DNA from: Flavobacterium album
GTDB taxonomy: Bacteria > Bacteroidota > Bacteroidia > Flavobacteriales > Flavobacteriaceae
DNA: 64,000 nt
Direction: 5' to 3'
NCBI RefSeq assembly: GCF_003096035.1
Contig: NZ_CP029186.1
Coordinates: forward strand, 2,183,001-2,247,000
The translations under genes and the position numbers were made by a program. Below are positions 26,765 to 34,939 of the stretch, in pieces (within the stretch, counting starts at the first letter, position 1; each line of letters begins with the position of its first letter). The notes below the pieces were generated by a model that saw only the letters and a program-made list of their open reading frames with translations, was not told the DNA's origin and did no database searches.

Positions 26765-28006
26765 ATGTCAACAGACCTGTATGGGATCCGCATCCTGAAG
26801 AAGGAGCCAGAACAAAAGAAAATAACGATGAAAGTCATCGTGGTATATTATGATGTGGCCTACAAAAGCCATGAGCCCCTGCCGATGGATAAAAGCCTTT
26901 TCCTTCGCGTGCTTTGCGATAATGGCGGGGATGCGTTTATTGGTAAGGAGATAGCGCAGTACGAATGGCTCGACGAAGATTGGGTTGCTGCCAATGCTTA
27001 TAAATACATTGACCATGTAAAGCAGCTTTCTACAAAGAACTACCCGATAAAAAACTGGGACGGCTACCACGACTTCTATTACGGCGAGGGTCCCTGGACG
27101 GATGAGGAAAAGCTTGTTCAGGCCGACTATGAGGTGTACGTGAGCGATGCACGGCTGTTCGAACACCTGGAAGAAGGCGAGTCGTGGGGCACTACAAGCT
27201 ATGAGACCCAATCCTATGTGCATCCGGGTGCCGCAGCGCCTTTTATGCCCGACCTGTCATCGGAAGTTGTGGCGCTGGAGCCATTTCCCGGTATTGAGCA
27301 AGAAACGGATAGGCTGGTATTCACCTCAGATTCCTCAAAGCTTATAGCTTCAAATTCCGATAACGAGATCGTGTGCTATGATACCGCCACATGGGAGGAG
27401 CTTTGGCGTGTGAAATTCGACGGTATGTTTGGCGAAATGAAGATCGATGAAGCGCAGGGAATTGTGTGGCTAACTGACTACAACAAAGTTGCAGGGGTTG
27501 TTGATATTGCTACCGGCGAAGTGTCGGACAAGGAGCCTAAAACCACGCTGAGAGGGTTTTCGAGCACCGGGAAATATTCTGTCGATTATATGGAGGATGA
27601 GTTCGTTGACTTAGGCGACGGTCGTAAGATAGAGCAGCCGGGCGCAATAGAGGCCCTTGCTTTTTCGAATGACGACAAGCTGATTGCTATGGGTGGCGGC
27701 TCCTATCGTTTTGTAGACATTTGGGATCTTGATACTTTTGAACGCCTTTATACCATCAATACTAACGAACGCAGCAGGAGGCTGGCTTTCAGCCCTGATT
27801 CCAAATACATTTCGGTAGTGTCTTTCGACAAGCTTATGATCTATGAAGTGGCTACCGGAAAGCTCCTGATGAAAAGCATTAAGAGAGATAATACCACTTT
27901 CGGCACGCCGGTATGGTCGCCGGATGGTAAGTATTTTGCTATTAACGATTATAACTTCTACGGCTATGATGGCCACACCGCTATTTATAAGATAGGAATG
28001 GAATAA
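26765..28006 (+). CDS. WD40-like beta-propeller protein
   Basis: 413 residues from ATG 26765; the longer frame begins at a TTG inside the inverted repeat and is rejected. There is no signal peptide, so the protein is likely cytoplasmic. Residues 1-150 form an acidic, aromatic-rich domain I do not recognise. Residues ~170-413 contain WD40-like blades (DRLVFTSDSSKLIASNSDNE, EALAFSNDDKLIAMGGGSYR, RRLAFSPDSKYISVVSFDK). It may act as a protein-interaction scaffold. A hairpin and -7 box lie just upstream, a bidirectional terminator downstream. Confidence 0.78.
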   Translation: MSTDLYGIRILKKEPEQKKITMKVIVVYYDVAYKSHEPLPMDKSLFLRVLCDNGGDAFIGKEIAQYEWLDEDWVAANAYKYIDHVKQLSTKNYPIKNWDGYHDFYYGEGPWTDEEKLVQADYEVYVSDARLFEHLEEGESWGTTSYETQSYVHPGAAAPFMPDLSSEVVALEPFPGIEQETDRLVFTSDSSKLIASNSDNEIVCYDTATWEELWRVKFDGMFGEMKIDEAQGIVWLTDYNKVAGVVDIATGEVSDKEPKTTLRGFSSTGKYSVDYMEDEFVDLGDGRKIEQPGAIEALAFSNDDKLIAMGGGSYRFVDIWDLDTFERLYTINTNERSRRLAFSPDSKYISVVSFDKLMIYEVATGKLLMKSIKRDNTTFGTPVWSPDGKYFAINDYNFYGYDGHTAIYKIGME

Positions 28007-28019
28007 AATAGCGAAGCCG

Positions 28020-28053
28020 TTTAAATTACTTAAACGGCTTCTTTATTATTGGG
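28020..28053. terminator. Bidirectional terminator between convergent genes
   Basis: GAAGCCGTTTAA / TTAAACGGCTTC (28020-28031 with 28037-28048), 12 bases per arm, then TTTATT on the plus strand. Confidence 0.85.
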
Positions 28054-28060
28054 CAGTCAA

Positions 28061-28783
28061 TTATAGTTTCTTGCCGCTCTTGTCTATGATCTTCTGGATA
28101 CGCTTGTCAAGGTCTTCCATCAGCTCTTTAAGCGCGCTTTCGCACATTGGCATTATCTTTTCAGGCTTCATAACCGGTACGCCGCCTACCATAACGCCTG
28201 TTTTGCTGCTGTTAGCGTGCTCGTTGATAACAAATACCTTATCGCCTTTTTTGTTATAAAGCGCGATATGGGTAAAGGCACGCATTTTGGTAGAAGCCGT
28301 ACCGCCCACGCCAAATCCTTTTACAAGGGCAAAGTCGATGTACACGAACATCACACCATCCACATCAGGGAACAGCTTGAGCATACCGTTTACGTTGGCG
28401 CTGCTCCATGTAGGGTCTACAGCCTCGTAGCCGGGATATAGCTGGTAACGCGACATATCCTGCTTCATTCCAAGGAAAGTCGGCTGGAACTTGTGGTATT
28501 CCTCATTGCCCGTTACAAGCGTTTCATCAGCAAGCTCGAAAGGGAACTTTTTAGCATAATCGGTAAAAAACTTATCGTGGTACTGCTGCAGCATCGGCGC
28601 CAGGTTGAAGTTGGGGTCGTTCTTCAGGTCGGCAATAGCAGCTATCTCCGCCAGGCCTACATCACTAAGGTCTACCATCTTATCGGCATAAAAGGTAACC
28701 ACCGCTACTTTTTTCTTTGCCTGCGCAAATGTTGCTGTCACCGAAAAAAGAAGCACGGCTGTAAGCATTGTAATTTTTCTCAT
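28061..28783 (-). CDS. Exported hypothetical protein
   Basis: 240 residues with a signal peptide (about 1-20, ending TATFAQ) and a mature part beginning KKKVAVVTFYADK. The sequence shows alternating strands and helices (PTFLGMKQDMSRYQLYPGY, DGVMFVYIDFALVKGFGVGG, TKMRAFTHIALYNKKGDKVF) and a basic C-terminal helix. It is probably periplasmic. No function is assigned. It is monocistronic and convergent with the WD40-like gene. The 243 bases between it and the next -7 box at 29027 show no gene. Confidence 0.75.
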   Translation of the reverse strand: MRKITMLTAVLLFSVTATFAQAKKKVAVVTFYADKMVDLSDVGLAEIAAIADLKNDPNFNLAPMLQQYHDKFFTDYAKKFPFELADETLVTGNEEYHKFQPTFLGMKQDMSRYQLYPGYEAVDPTWSSANVNGMLKLFPDVDGVMFVYIDFALVKGFGVGGTASTKMRAFTHIALYNKKGDKVFVINEHANSSKTGVMVGGVPVMKPEKIMPMCESALKELMEDLDKRIQKIIDKSGKKL

Positions 28784-29026
28784 AAGCTAATTTTAAATTG
28801 TTAATTTGTTATAATTTCAGCAAATAAAGGTAAACGGCTGTTATAAAGCAAATTATAGAGGAGTTTTTATTTGATATAAATCTCTTTCTGCATTTGGCTA
28901 TATAACATTCACTATATGTAGTAAAAGTTTAAAGCTTTTTTCTTAGGTACTGGTCATTATTGAACCGAATTACGACTCATCCCCAAAATTCTACAGTTCG
29001 GTAAAACACTTTTTCAGGGGTGATTG

Positions 29027-29034
29027 TAACTTTG
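29027..29034 (+). promoter_or_regulatory. Putative -7 box of the TPR-like/LytS/2TM/LytTR locus
   Basis: TAACTTTG, 45 bases before the ATG at 29079. The -33 region is not clearly conserved. Confidence 0.45.
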
Positions 29035-29078
29035 GATATTTGCTTCATCAAAATACAACAACCTAAAAAAATAAAATC

Positions 29079-29702
29079 ATGGTACGAATTATTACAATGT
29101 TAACCTTCTTTGTTTGCAGTACGCTTACTGCGCAGTCGAAATTCGAAACAGGAATGCAGAAAGCATTTGCCCTTTGGGGAGAAGACAAGCCATCCGAAGC
29201 TTCGGCGCTTTTTGAAAGGATCGCCGGGGCGGAGAAAGACAACTGGCTGCCGTCTTACTACGTAGCCCTGATCAATACCACAGAGGCTTTCAAAACGCAG
29301 GATAAAGAGAAGATAGCGGCGTTCCTTGCTAAGGCACAAACCGCACAGGACAATGCGATAGCTATTTCTCCCGACAATCCGGAACTGCTTGTGATGCAGG
29401 CGATGATACACACTGCCTGGATAGTAGCCGACCCGATGACCAACGGTATGAAGCTATCCGGTAAAGTGAATGAGCTTTATGCAAAAGCGCTTATCATTGC
29501 GCCAAACAACCCGAGGGTAGTGTTTAATAAAGCTGAGTTCGAAATAGGCGGGGCGCGTTACTTCGGGAAAGATACAAAGCCGATGTGCGCCCAGATAGAA
29601 AAAGCTGTCGGCCTTTTTGCTACCTTTAAGCCGGAGACGCCGTTCCACCCGAATTGGGGCAAAGAGAGGGCAGAACAGGCATTGGCAGAATGTAAAAAAT
29701 AA
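29079..29702 (+). CDS. Exported TPR-like protein
   Basis: 207 residues with a signal peptide (about 1-19, ending LTAQ). The mature part looks like tetratricopeptide-type helical pairs (FALWGEDKPSEASALFERIA, NWLPSYYVALINTTEAFK, NPELLVMQAMIHTAWIVADP, NELYAKALIIAPNNPRVVFN). It lies 9 bases before a sensor kinase gene and could be co-regulated or part of the sensory input. Exact function unknown. Confidence 0.75.
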   Translation: MVRIITMLTFFVCSTLTAQSKFETGMQKAFALWGEDKPSEASALFERIAGAEKDNWLPSYYVALINTTEAFKTQDKEKIAAFLAKAQTAQDNAIAISPDNPELLVMQAMIHTAWIVADPMTNGMKLSGKVNELYAKALIIAPNNPRVVFNKAEFEIGGARYFGKDTKPMCAQIEKAVGLFATFKPETPFHPNWGKERAEQALAECKK

Positions 29703-29710
29703 GGAAGAAA

Positions 29711-31045
29711 ATGAATATCTATAGTCAGTTATTAAGGGCAACGCTACTTGGCATCATCATTTACTTTGGGCTGCTGTTTGCGGTATGGGGCGGGCGGTTC
29801 GAATGGAATTCTGCCTACCTGGTACAATTCCTCTTTGTAATTGGCTATACTCTTACGCTTTATGCCGGTAATGTCTTTGTTTTCCTTAGTATGGACAGGA
29901 TATTCGGGAAGGGCAGGATGGTCGTCAACCGCTTGCTTGTTGGCTTTACCCTGTCTTTTGTAGTATCGCTTCTCTTAATTTTTCTGCTGCGTATTATTGA
30001 GGATGTAGTTATTAAGGGCTACACGTTTACGCAGTTCCTTGCTGAAGAAACATTTTCGAACTATTACCTGGCCATTAATATAACACTGGGGGTGAGCTTT
30101 TTGGTGCATGCCTTCCATTTTTACAAGCGTTACCAGGAAAATAAGGTTAAGGAGCAAAAAATAATAGCGGGCACGGCATCGGCCAAATTTGAAACGCTGA
30201 AAAACCAGATCGACCCGCATTTTCTCTTTAACAGCCTCAACGTGCTGAGCTCATTGATAGAGGAAAATCCCGAAAGTGCGCAAAGGTTTACCACATCGCT
30301 ATCTAAAGTGTACCGCTATGTGCTGGAACAGAAAGATAAAGAGCTCGTAAGCATACAGGAAGAGCTCGACTTTGCAAAAACGTATATGAACCTGCTGAAA
30401 ATGCGGTTTGAGAACAGCGTATTTTATGAATTGCCGCAATCGGTTTCCAGCTCCGATGCAAGGGTGGTGCCGCTATCGCTCCAGTTGCTTCTGGAAAACA
30501 CAGTTAAGCACAATATTGTGAGCCAGCAGAAACCGCTCCATATACGGATATTTGAGCAGGACGGTTACCTGGTGGTGCAGAACGACTACCAGAAGAAAGA
30601 AGTATTGCAGGACAGGCGCGGTGTAGGCCTGCAGAATATCGTGAGCCGTTATGCCATCATCTCATCGCGCAAAGTGCAGATAGAACAGACAGAAAAGCAT
30701 TTTACGGTAAAATTGCCGGTATTGACAAAACAGGTTACAATTATGGAAACAAGCAACAGCGAATCGGAAAGCAGCTACCTGAAAGCGCAGAAGAAAGTGG
30801 AAGATATAAAAGGGTTTTACGGAAACCTGATGTCCTACATCATTGTGATAGCAGGGCTTGCAATCCTGAATCTTGCCACCTCACCGGAGCACTTGTGGTT
30901 TCTCTACCCGATGATCGGGTGGGGGATTGGGGTACTGGTACATTTTTGCAGTGTGTTCAGTTATATACCGTTCCTCGGGCGCGACTGGGAGGAACGCAAG
31001 CTAAATGAGCTTATGGAAAAAGAACGCAACAACAGGTGGAAGTAG
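29711..31045 (+). CDS. LytS-type sensor histidine kinase fused to a C-terminal 2TM domain
   Basis: 444 residues. Four predicted membrane helices (about 10-30, 38-60, 75-98, 118-138) precede the His_kinase core with QIDPHFLFNSLNVLS (phospho-acceptor His170). An ATPase domain follows (LLLENTVKHNI, RRGVGLQNIVSRY, about 265-340). The C-terminus (about 355-444) is an extra 2TM domain: KVEDIKGFYGNLMSY, two helices, then FLGRDWEERKLNELMEKER. The same domain occurs as two separate proteins immediately downstream, and a LytTR regulator completes the locus. The fusion implies that the 2TM proteins assemble with the kinase in the membrane. Confidence 0.9.
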   Translation: MNIYSQLLRATLLGIIIYFGLLFAVWGGRFEWNSAYLVQFLFVIGYTLTLYAGNVFVFLSMDRIFGKGRMVVNRLLVGFTLSFVVSLLLIFLLRIIEDVVIKGYTFTQFLAEETFSNYYLAINITLGVSFLVHAFHFYKRYQENKVKEQKIIAGTASAKFETLKNQIDPHFLFNSLNVLSSLIEENPESAQRFTTSLSKVYRYVLEQKDKELVSIQEELDFAKTYMNLLKMRFENSVFYELPQSVSSSDARVVPLSLQLLLENTVKHNIVSQQKPLHIRIFEQDGYLVVQNDYQKKEVLQDRRGVGLQNIVSRYAIISSRKVQIEQTEKHFTVKLPVLTKQVTIMETSNSESESSYLKAQKKVEDIKGFYGNLMSYIIVIAGLAILNLATSPEHLWFLYPMIGWGIGVLVHFCSVFSYIPFLGRDWEERKLNELMEKERNNRWK

Positions 31046-31175
31046 GTTAGCAGACAGTCGCAGTTGACAGTCTGCACCCGAAGTTTACGATCGCAGAGGC
31101 GTTGTACTGCCACGTCTGGAACCGGAAATTCAGTTAAAGTTCAATCATCATCAAATCATTAAAAATTAAATCATC

Positions 31176-31523
31176 ATGGAAACCGGATTTGAAAAAAAGG
31201 AAAGGGAACGTATCCGCAAGAGGGTAAAGGAAATAAGGTCGTTCTACATCAACCTTTCAGCATATTGTATTGTTATGCCAATACTGATAATTATCAACGT
31301 TACCTTTACCCCCGAATTTTACTGGTTCTTCTTTTCGATGGCCGGATGGGGTATAGGCTTGCTGTTCCATGCCATGGCGGCCTTCAATTTTGTGCCGTTT
31401 CTCAACAAGGACTGGGAAGAGCGCAAGTTGCAACAGTTTATGGACGAAGACCGCAGGGCAAGGGAGAAGTTTATTGATAAGGATAAAGCAGCACAGACGC
31501 AGTTAAATCAAACTACACATTAA
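31176..31523 (+). CDS. 2TM domain protein
   Basis: 115 residues. The pattern is a basic N-terminal helix (ERIRKRVKEIRSFYINLSAY), two membrane helices (about 30-50 and 53-73) separated by a short PEFYWFFF turn, and the conserved tail FLNKDWEERKLQQFMDED. It is paralogous to the C-terminal part of the preceding kinase, and 130 bases separate the two. It probably oligomerises with the kinase or modulates it, by inference from the shared domain. Confidence 0.88.
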   Translation: METGFEKKERERIRKRVKEIRSFYINLSAYCIVMPILIIINVTFTPEFYWFFFSMAGWGIGLLFHAMAAFNFVPFLNKDWEERKLQQFMDEDRRAREKFIDKDKAAQTQLNQTTH

Positions 31524-31539
31524 ACACCAACCAGATATC

Positions 31540-31863
31540 ATGGAAGACTATTCATTTGAAGAGCAAAAAAGGCTTGACAGGGCCCGCAAAAAAGTAGAGG
31601 ATATCAAGGGGTTTTACAAGCACCTGTCTGCCTATGTGCTGGTAAATATATTCCTTATCGTTATGCAGGCCATCAACCTCAAACCGGGAGAGAGCTTTTG
31701 GTCCTGGGGCACTTTTATAACGCCGCTATCGTGGGGAATAGGCCTGCTGGCGCACTGGCTAACTGTATATAACCGCCATATGTTCTTCAGCAGGGACTGG
31801 GAAGAGCGCAAGATACAGGAATACATGGACCGCGAAAAAAGCAAGGCCAGCAAGTGGGAATAG
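31540..31863 (+). CDS. 2TM domain protein
   Basis: 107 residues, a second stand-alone 2TM protein with DRARKKVEDIKGFYKHLSAY, two membrane helices and FFSRDWEERKIQEYMDREK. Its KVEDIKGFY segment is nearly identical to the kinase copy, so it is closer to the kinase domain than the previous 115-residue paralog is. It is separated by 16 bases from that paralog and by 63 bases from the response regulator. Confidence 0.88.
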   Translation: MEDYSFEEQKRLDRARKKVEDIKGFYKHLSAYVLVNIFLIVMQAINLKPGESFWSWGTFITPLSWGIGLLAHWLTVYNRHMFFSRDWEERKIQEYMDREKSKASKWE

Positions 31864-31926
31864 AAATTATTTCAGATTTTTGATTCCAGATTGATCTAAC
31901 AACCGACAACTAACAACTGACTAACA

Positions 31927-32682
31927 ATGAATGTTATAATCATTGAAGACGAAAAACCTGCGGCGCGACTATTACAGCGCAAGCTGCAAAAACTGGATAT
32001 TGAGGCCGGCACCATGCTGCATTCGGTGGAAGAAGCGATAGCGTGGTTCCAGAACAACCCTCAGCCCGATCTGATACTGCTGGATATACAGCTGAGCGAC
32101 GGGCTGTCGTTTGAGATATTCGAAAGCATTCCTATCAGCAGTGCCGTTATATTCACTACAGCTTATGACGAGTATGCCCTGCGCGCCTTTAAGCTCAACA
32201 GTATCGACTACCTGCTGAAGCCCATTGATGAGGACGACCTCGAGTCGGCCATCAATAAATTCAGGGAGCGCCAGCCCAAGCCGCAGCAGCTGTCGGTTGA
32301 CTTCGACCAGATAAAGCGCATGCTGGCCAACCCATTGGAGAAAAGTTATAAAAAGCGCTTTACCATAAAAATGGGGCAGCACCTCAAAATGATCAATATC
32401 GAGGATGCCGAATGCTTTTACAGCGAGAACAAAGGCACCTATATCCACACTTCCGATAACCGTGATTACCTCCTGGAATGCACCCTCGAGCAGCTGGAAA
32501 CCGAACTCGACCCCACGCAGTTCTTTCGCGTAAGCCGCAAGTTCATTGTGTCCGTCAATGCGATAAAGGATATTATCGTGTACACTAATTCCCGCCTGAA
32601 AGTCATCCTGCCCACCTACAAAGACGATGAGGTGATCGTGAGCCGTGAGCGTGTGAACGATTTCCGGGAATGGATTAGTTAG
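31927..32682 (+). CDS. LytTR-family response regulator
   Basis: 251 residues. The receiver domain has acidic pocket residues IIIEDE and phospho-acceptor Asp53 (LILLDIQLSDG), followed by TAYDEYALRAFKLNSIDYLLKPI. The LytTR DNA-binding domain (about 145-248) shows FTIKMGQHLKMI, YIHTSDNRDYLLECTLEQLE and FFRVSRKFIVSVNAI. It is the partner of the LytS-type kinase encoded upstream. Regulators of this class bind imperfect direct repeats; no target site is evident in this window. Confidence 0.93.
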   Translation: MNVIIIEDEKPAARLLQRKLQKLDIEAGTMLHSVEEAIAWFQNNPQPDLILLDIQLSDGLSFEIFESIPISSAVIFTTAYDEYALRAFKLNSIDYLLKPIDEDDLESAINKFRERQPKPQQLSVDFDQIKRMLANPLEKSYKKRFTIKMGQHLKMINIEDAECFYSENKGTYIHTSDNRDYLLECTLEQLETELDPTQFFRVSRKFIVSVNAIKDIIVYTNSRLKVILPTYKDDEVIVSRERVNDFREWIS

Positions 32683-32780
32683 TTATTCTGTTGCGGGTTT
32701 GGAGTTTCGAGTTGCCACTTAACGTATAGAAAATACTATTAATATGGTTGATTAGCAATAGTGGTATTCTCCGTTCGGGG

Positions 32781-33125
32781 TTAGGGGGCTACAACATAAG
32801 CTTTTAACTCTGCCATTTTACCATCCCTGAAACGCCACACATCGCAATACGACGAGGTAATTGCCTTTCCGTCTTTATCTGTCATGGTAATACTGCCCAT
32901 TGCGATCACGTGGTCCTCGCCAGAAATAAGGTCCTGCACATCGAATTGCGGCGGCTCGATATAGTTCTCCGCCATCCATTGCCGTACTGCCTCTTTGCCC
33001 CGCAGCGTGATATCACCTACAAAGGTCCATACGGTGTCATCGGTGCAGTGCTCCAAAAAGCCTTCGTTGTCGCCTTTTGTAATAGCGGCGTTCGCCTTTT
33101 CTAATATCGCTTTATTATCGTCCAT
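32781..33125 (-). CDS. SnoaL-like (NTF2-fold) protein
   Basis: 114 residues. The NTF2-like pattern is present: helix (ILEKANAAITKGDNEGFLEH), TDDTVWTFVG, RGKEAVRQWMAENY and a closing SSYCDVWRFRDGKMAELKAYV. This fold covers small isomerases, ketosteroid-like hydratases and ligand-binding proteins; the substrate is unknown. It is flanked by degenerate inverted simple repeats (GGAGTTTCG-type at 32700 and 33250). Confidence 0.85.
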   Translation of the reverse strand: MDDNKAILEKANAAITKGDNEGFLEHCTDDTVWTFVGDITLRGKEAVRQWMAENYIEPPQFDVQDLISGEDHVIAMGSITMTDKDGKAITSSYCDVWRFRDGKMAELKAYVVAP

Positions 33126-33175
33126 AAGATAATTAGTTATACCCTAAGATACAAAAAAGTTTGTAATCGGCATGA

Positions 33176-33265
33176 GTGTAGCTCTTCCCTTCCCTTGGAG
33201 GGGTGCCCAAAGGGTGGGGTGGTTTCCTCCTGATTGGCAACCCGAAACCCGAAACTCCGAACCTA
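33176..33265. repeat. Intergenic repeat, family B plus GGAGTTTCG-type simple repeat
   Basis: TGTAGCTCTTCCC to GGGGTGGTTT (33178-33225) matches the units at 24872 and 52549. It is followed by CAACCCGAAACCCGAAACTC, a short repeat whose inverted relative is at 32693-32715. Confidence 0.6.
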
Positions 33266-33268
33266 AAA

Positions 33269-34585
33269 CTACTTCTTCGTAAACCTGTAAATTGCCCCGC
33301 CCTGTTTCAGTACCATCTGCTTTCCATCGGGATTGAACTCCATTTCCAGGCCCGCCATTTCGAATTTAAACTTGCCTTTAGCGGTCGCATCCAGTGGGAA
33401 TGCCGATTGCCCTTTAGCCTGTGCCATAAGCGTAGTACCTTCTTTAGTAATGGTAATTGGCAGTGGGATGTCAGCCGATTCGTAATAGCCGGCATACTGG
33501 TCAAGTTCTGCGGGCGTATGATTATACCCTGTAAAATCAGGAATATCGAAAGGCTCGTTGTACACCCAGTTTAGTATAGTGATGCCAATCTCGTTCGGGT
33601 CCATGTTCGCACCGTTCGAGGTCATGGCAACAGTCACCTTATCATCCGGGAAAAGCGTAACCACCGACCTGAATCTGTCAATTCCGCCTGTGTGGCCGTA
33701 AGAGGATTTCTCACCAAACGGAAAGCGGAACATCCCAAGGCCGTAACCCTGCGAAATGGTTTTCATCTGTTCAAGGCTGGCCGCCGAAACTACCTTACCT
33801 GCAAACAATCCTTCAATAAATTTAGCCAGGTCGGCCGGGTTAGAGACTACTGCGCCCGCACCGCCCGGGATAGACATGTCGGTTTCCATTTCCTTTACCC
33901 ATTTGCCGGCATAGCTGTAGGAGTACACCTCGTTATTGGCAGGGCTTATCTTTGCGCCGTAGTAGGTATTTTTAAGGCCAAGCGGCTTCACGATTTTTTC
34001 AGTTAGCAATTCCTTATAGGACTTTTTGTAAACTTTCTCCAGGATGAAACCCAATAGCGCATAGTTCGAGTTGCTGTAATCCGCCGAAGTGCCCGGCTCA
34101 AATTCGCTTTTGCCTTTGGAGATGATGGCTACCATTTCGGCCTGTGTTTTCGGGGTCGCCATATAGGAGGTGTATTCCTCATCGTTGGTAAAGTTATGGA
34201 TGCCGCTGCTGTGGCCCAGCAGGTTCTTTATAGTGATCTTCGATGCGTTGGGCACAGTAGGGAAGAACTTGTCGAGCTTATCGTCCAGCGACAGTTTTTT
34301 CTCCTCAATGGCTTTCATGACCATCGAAGCCGTGAACATTTTGGATATAGACCCGATCCTGAATTTCGAGTCGGCAGTGATCTTTTTGCCCGCTTCGGCA
34401 TCGGCAAAGCCTATCGACCGCGAGTAAATGGCCTTCCCGTCTTTGGAAACGACCACGCTCCCCATGTATTTGTTGTTGGCCTCGAGTGCGTCAAAATACT
34501 TGTCGAGCTTTGTCTTGTCAGGGGTTTGCGCAAAAGCAGGCAGCGAAATAGCCGCGGTAAGCAGCAGCAGGATAATTTTTTTCAT
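33269..34585 (-). CDS. Serine hydrolase, beta-lactamase/class C family
   Basis: 438 residues with a signal peptide (about 1-20, ending AFAQ). Active-site motifs are SISK (Ser79 to Lys82 in FRIGSISKMFTAS), YSN in SADYSNSNYALLGF, and HTG in SYGHTGGIDRFR. A C-terminal beta-rich domain (about 345-438) follows, as in many Bacteroidota members. It is probably a periplasmic peptidase or esterase of the penicillin-binding family. The sequence gives no reason to call it a resistance enzyme. Confidence 0.9.
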   Translation of the reverse strand: MKKIILLLLTAAISLPAFAQTPDKTKLDKYFDALEANNKYMGSVVVSKDGKAIYSRSIGFADAEAGKKITADSKFRIGSISKMFTASMVMKAIEEKKLSLDDKLDKFFPTVPNASKITIKNLLGHSSGIHNFTNDEEYTSYMATPKTQAEMVAIISKGKSEFEPGTSADYSNSNYALLGFILEKVYKKSYKELLTEKIVKPLGLKNTYYGAKISPANNEVYSYSYAGKWVKEMETDMSIPGGAGAVVSNPADLAKFIEGLFAGKVVSAASLEQMKTISQGYGLGMFRFPFGEKSSYGHTGGIDRFRSVVTLFPDDKVTVAMTSNGANMDPNEIGITILNWVYNEPFDIPDFTGYNHTPAELDQYAGYYESADIPLPITITKEGTTLMAQAKGQSAFPLDATAKGKFKFEMAGLEMEFNPDGKQMVLKQGGAIYRFTKK

Positions 34586-34726
34586 AGTTGGTTATTGATT
34601 GATGGTTTGCCCAAATGTAGGGAATATTTTGATTTGTAAGCCACAGCTTTAAATTGTAGACGAAGCGGCTTGTGTTTTGTTACATTCGCGACCATCAACC
34701 GACAACTGACAACCATCAACCAGATA

Positions 34727-34850
34727 AGGAGCGGGAGGGCATGGGCTTTTTCAGTAGGGGACAGTCCTGCCATCGCCTTTATCTGCTTCGTGCCTCAGCA
34801 GGATATCAGCTCTGTCAGGGCTAAGGGGAGAGGTGGTTTTGTATTTGTTG
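34727..34850. repeat. Intergenic repeat, family A (uninterrupted copy)
   Basis: It contains ATCTGCTTCGTGCCTCAGCA and GGATATC, then TCAGGGCTAAGGGGAGAGGT. Compared with the copy at 55596 it lacks a 22-base palindromic block. It directly precedes the AT-rich restriction-modification cassette. The bases before it (34640-34726) carry CAACCGACAACTGACAACC simple repeats. Confidence 0.65.
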
Positions 34851-34928
34851 TGTGTTGTAGGTTAGTGCGAGCATGAGAGGAAAGTAGCAAAAATTATTTT
34901 TAGAGATAGATTTTTGTGATGGTTTAAG

Positions 34929-34936
34929 TATCTTTG
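34929..34936 (+). promoter_or_regulatory. -7 box of the DNA methyltransferase gene, implying a (nearly) leaderless mRNA
   Basis: TATCTTTG ends only 3 bases before ATG 34940, so transcription should start at or within a few bases of the start codon. Confidence 0.5.
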
Positions 34937-34939
34937 CTT

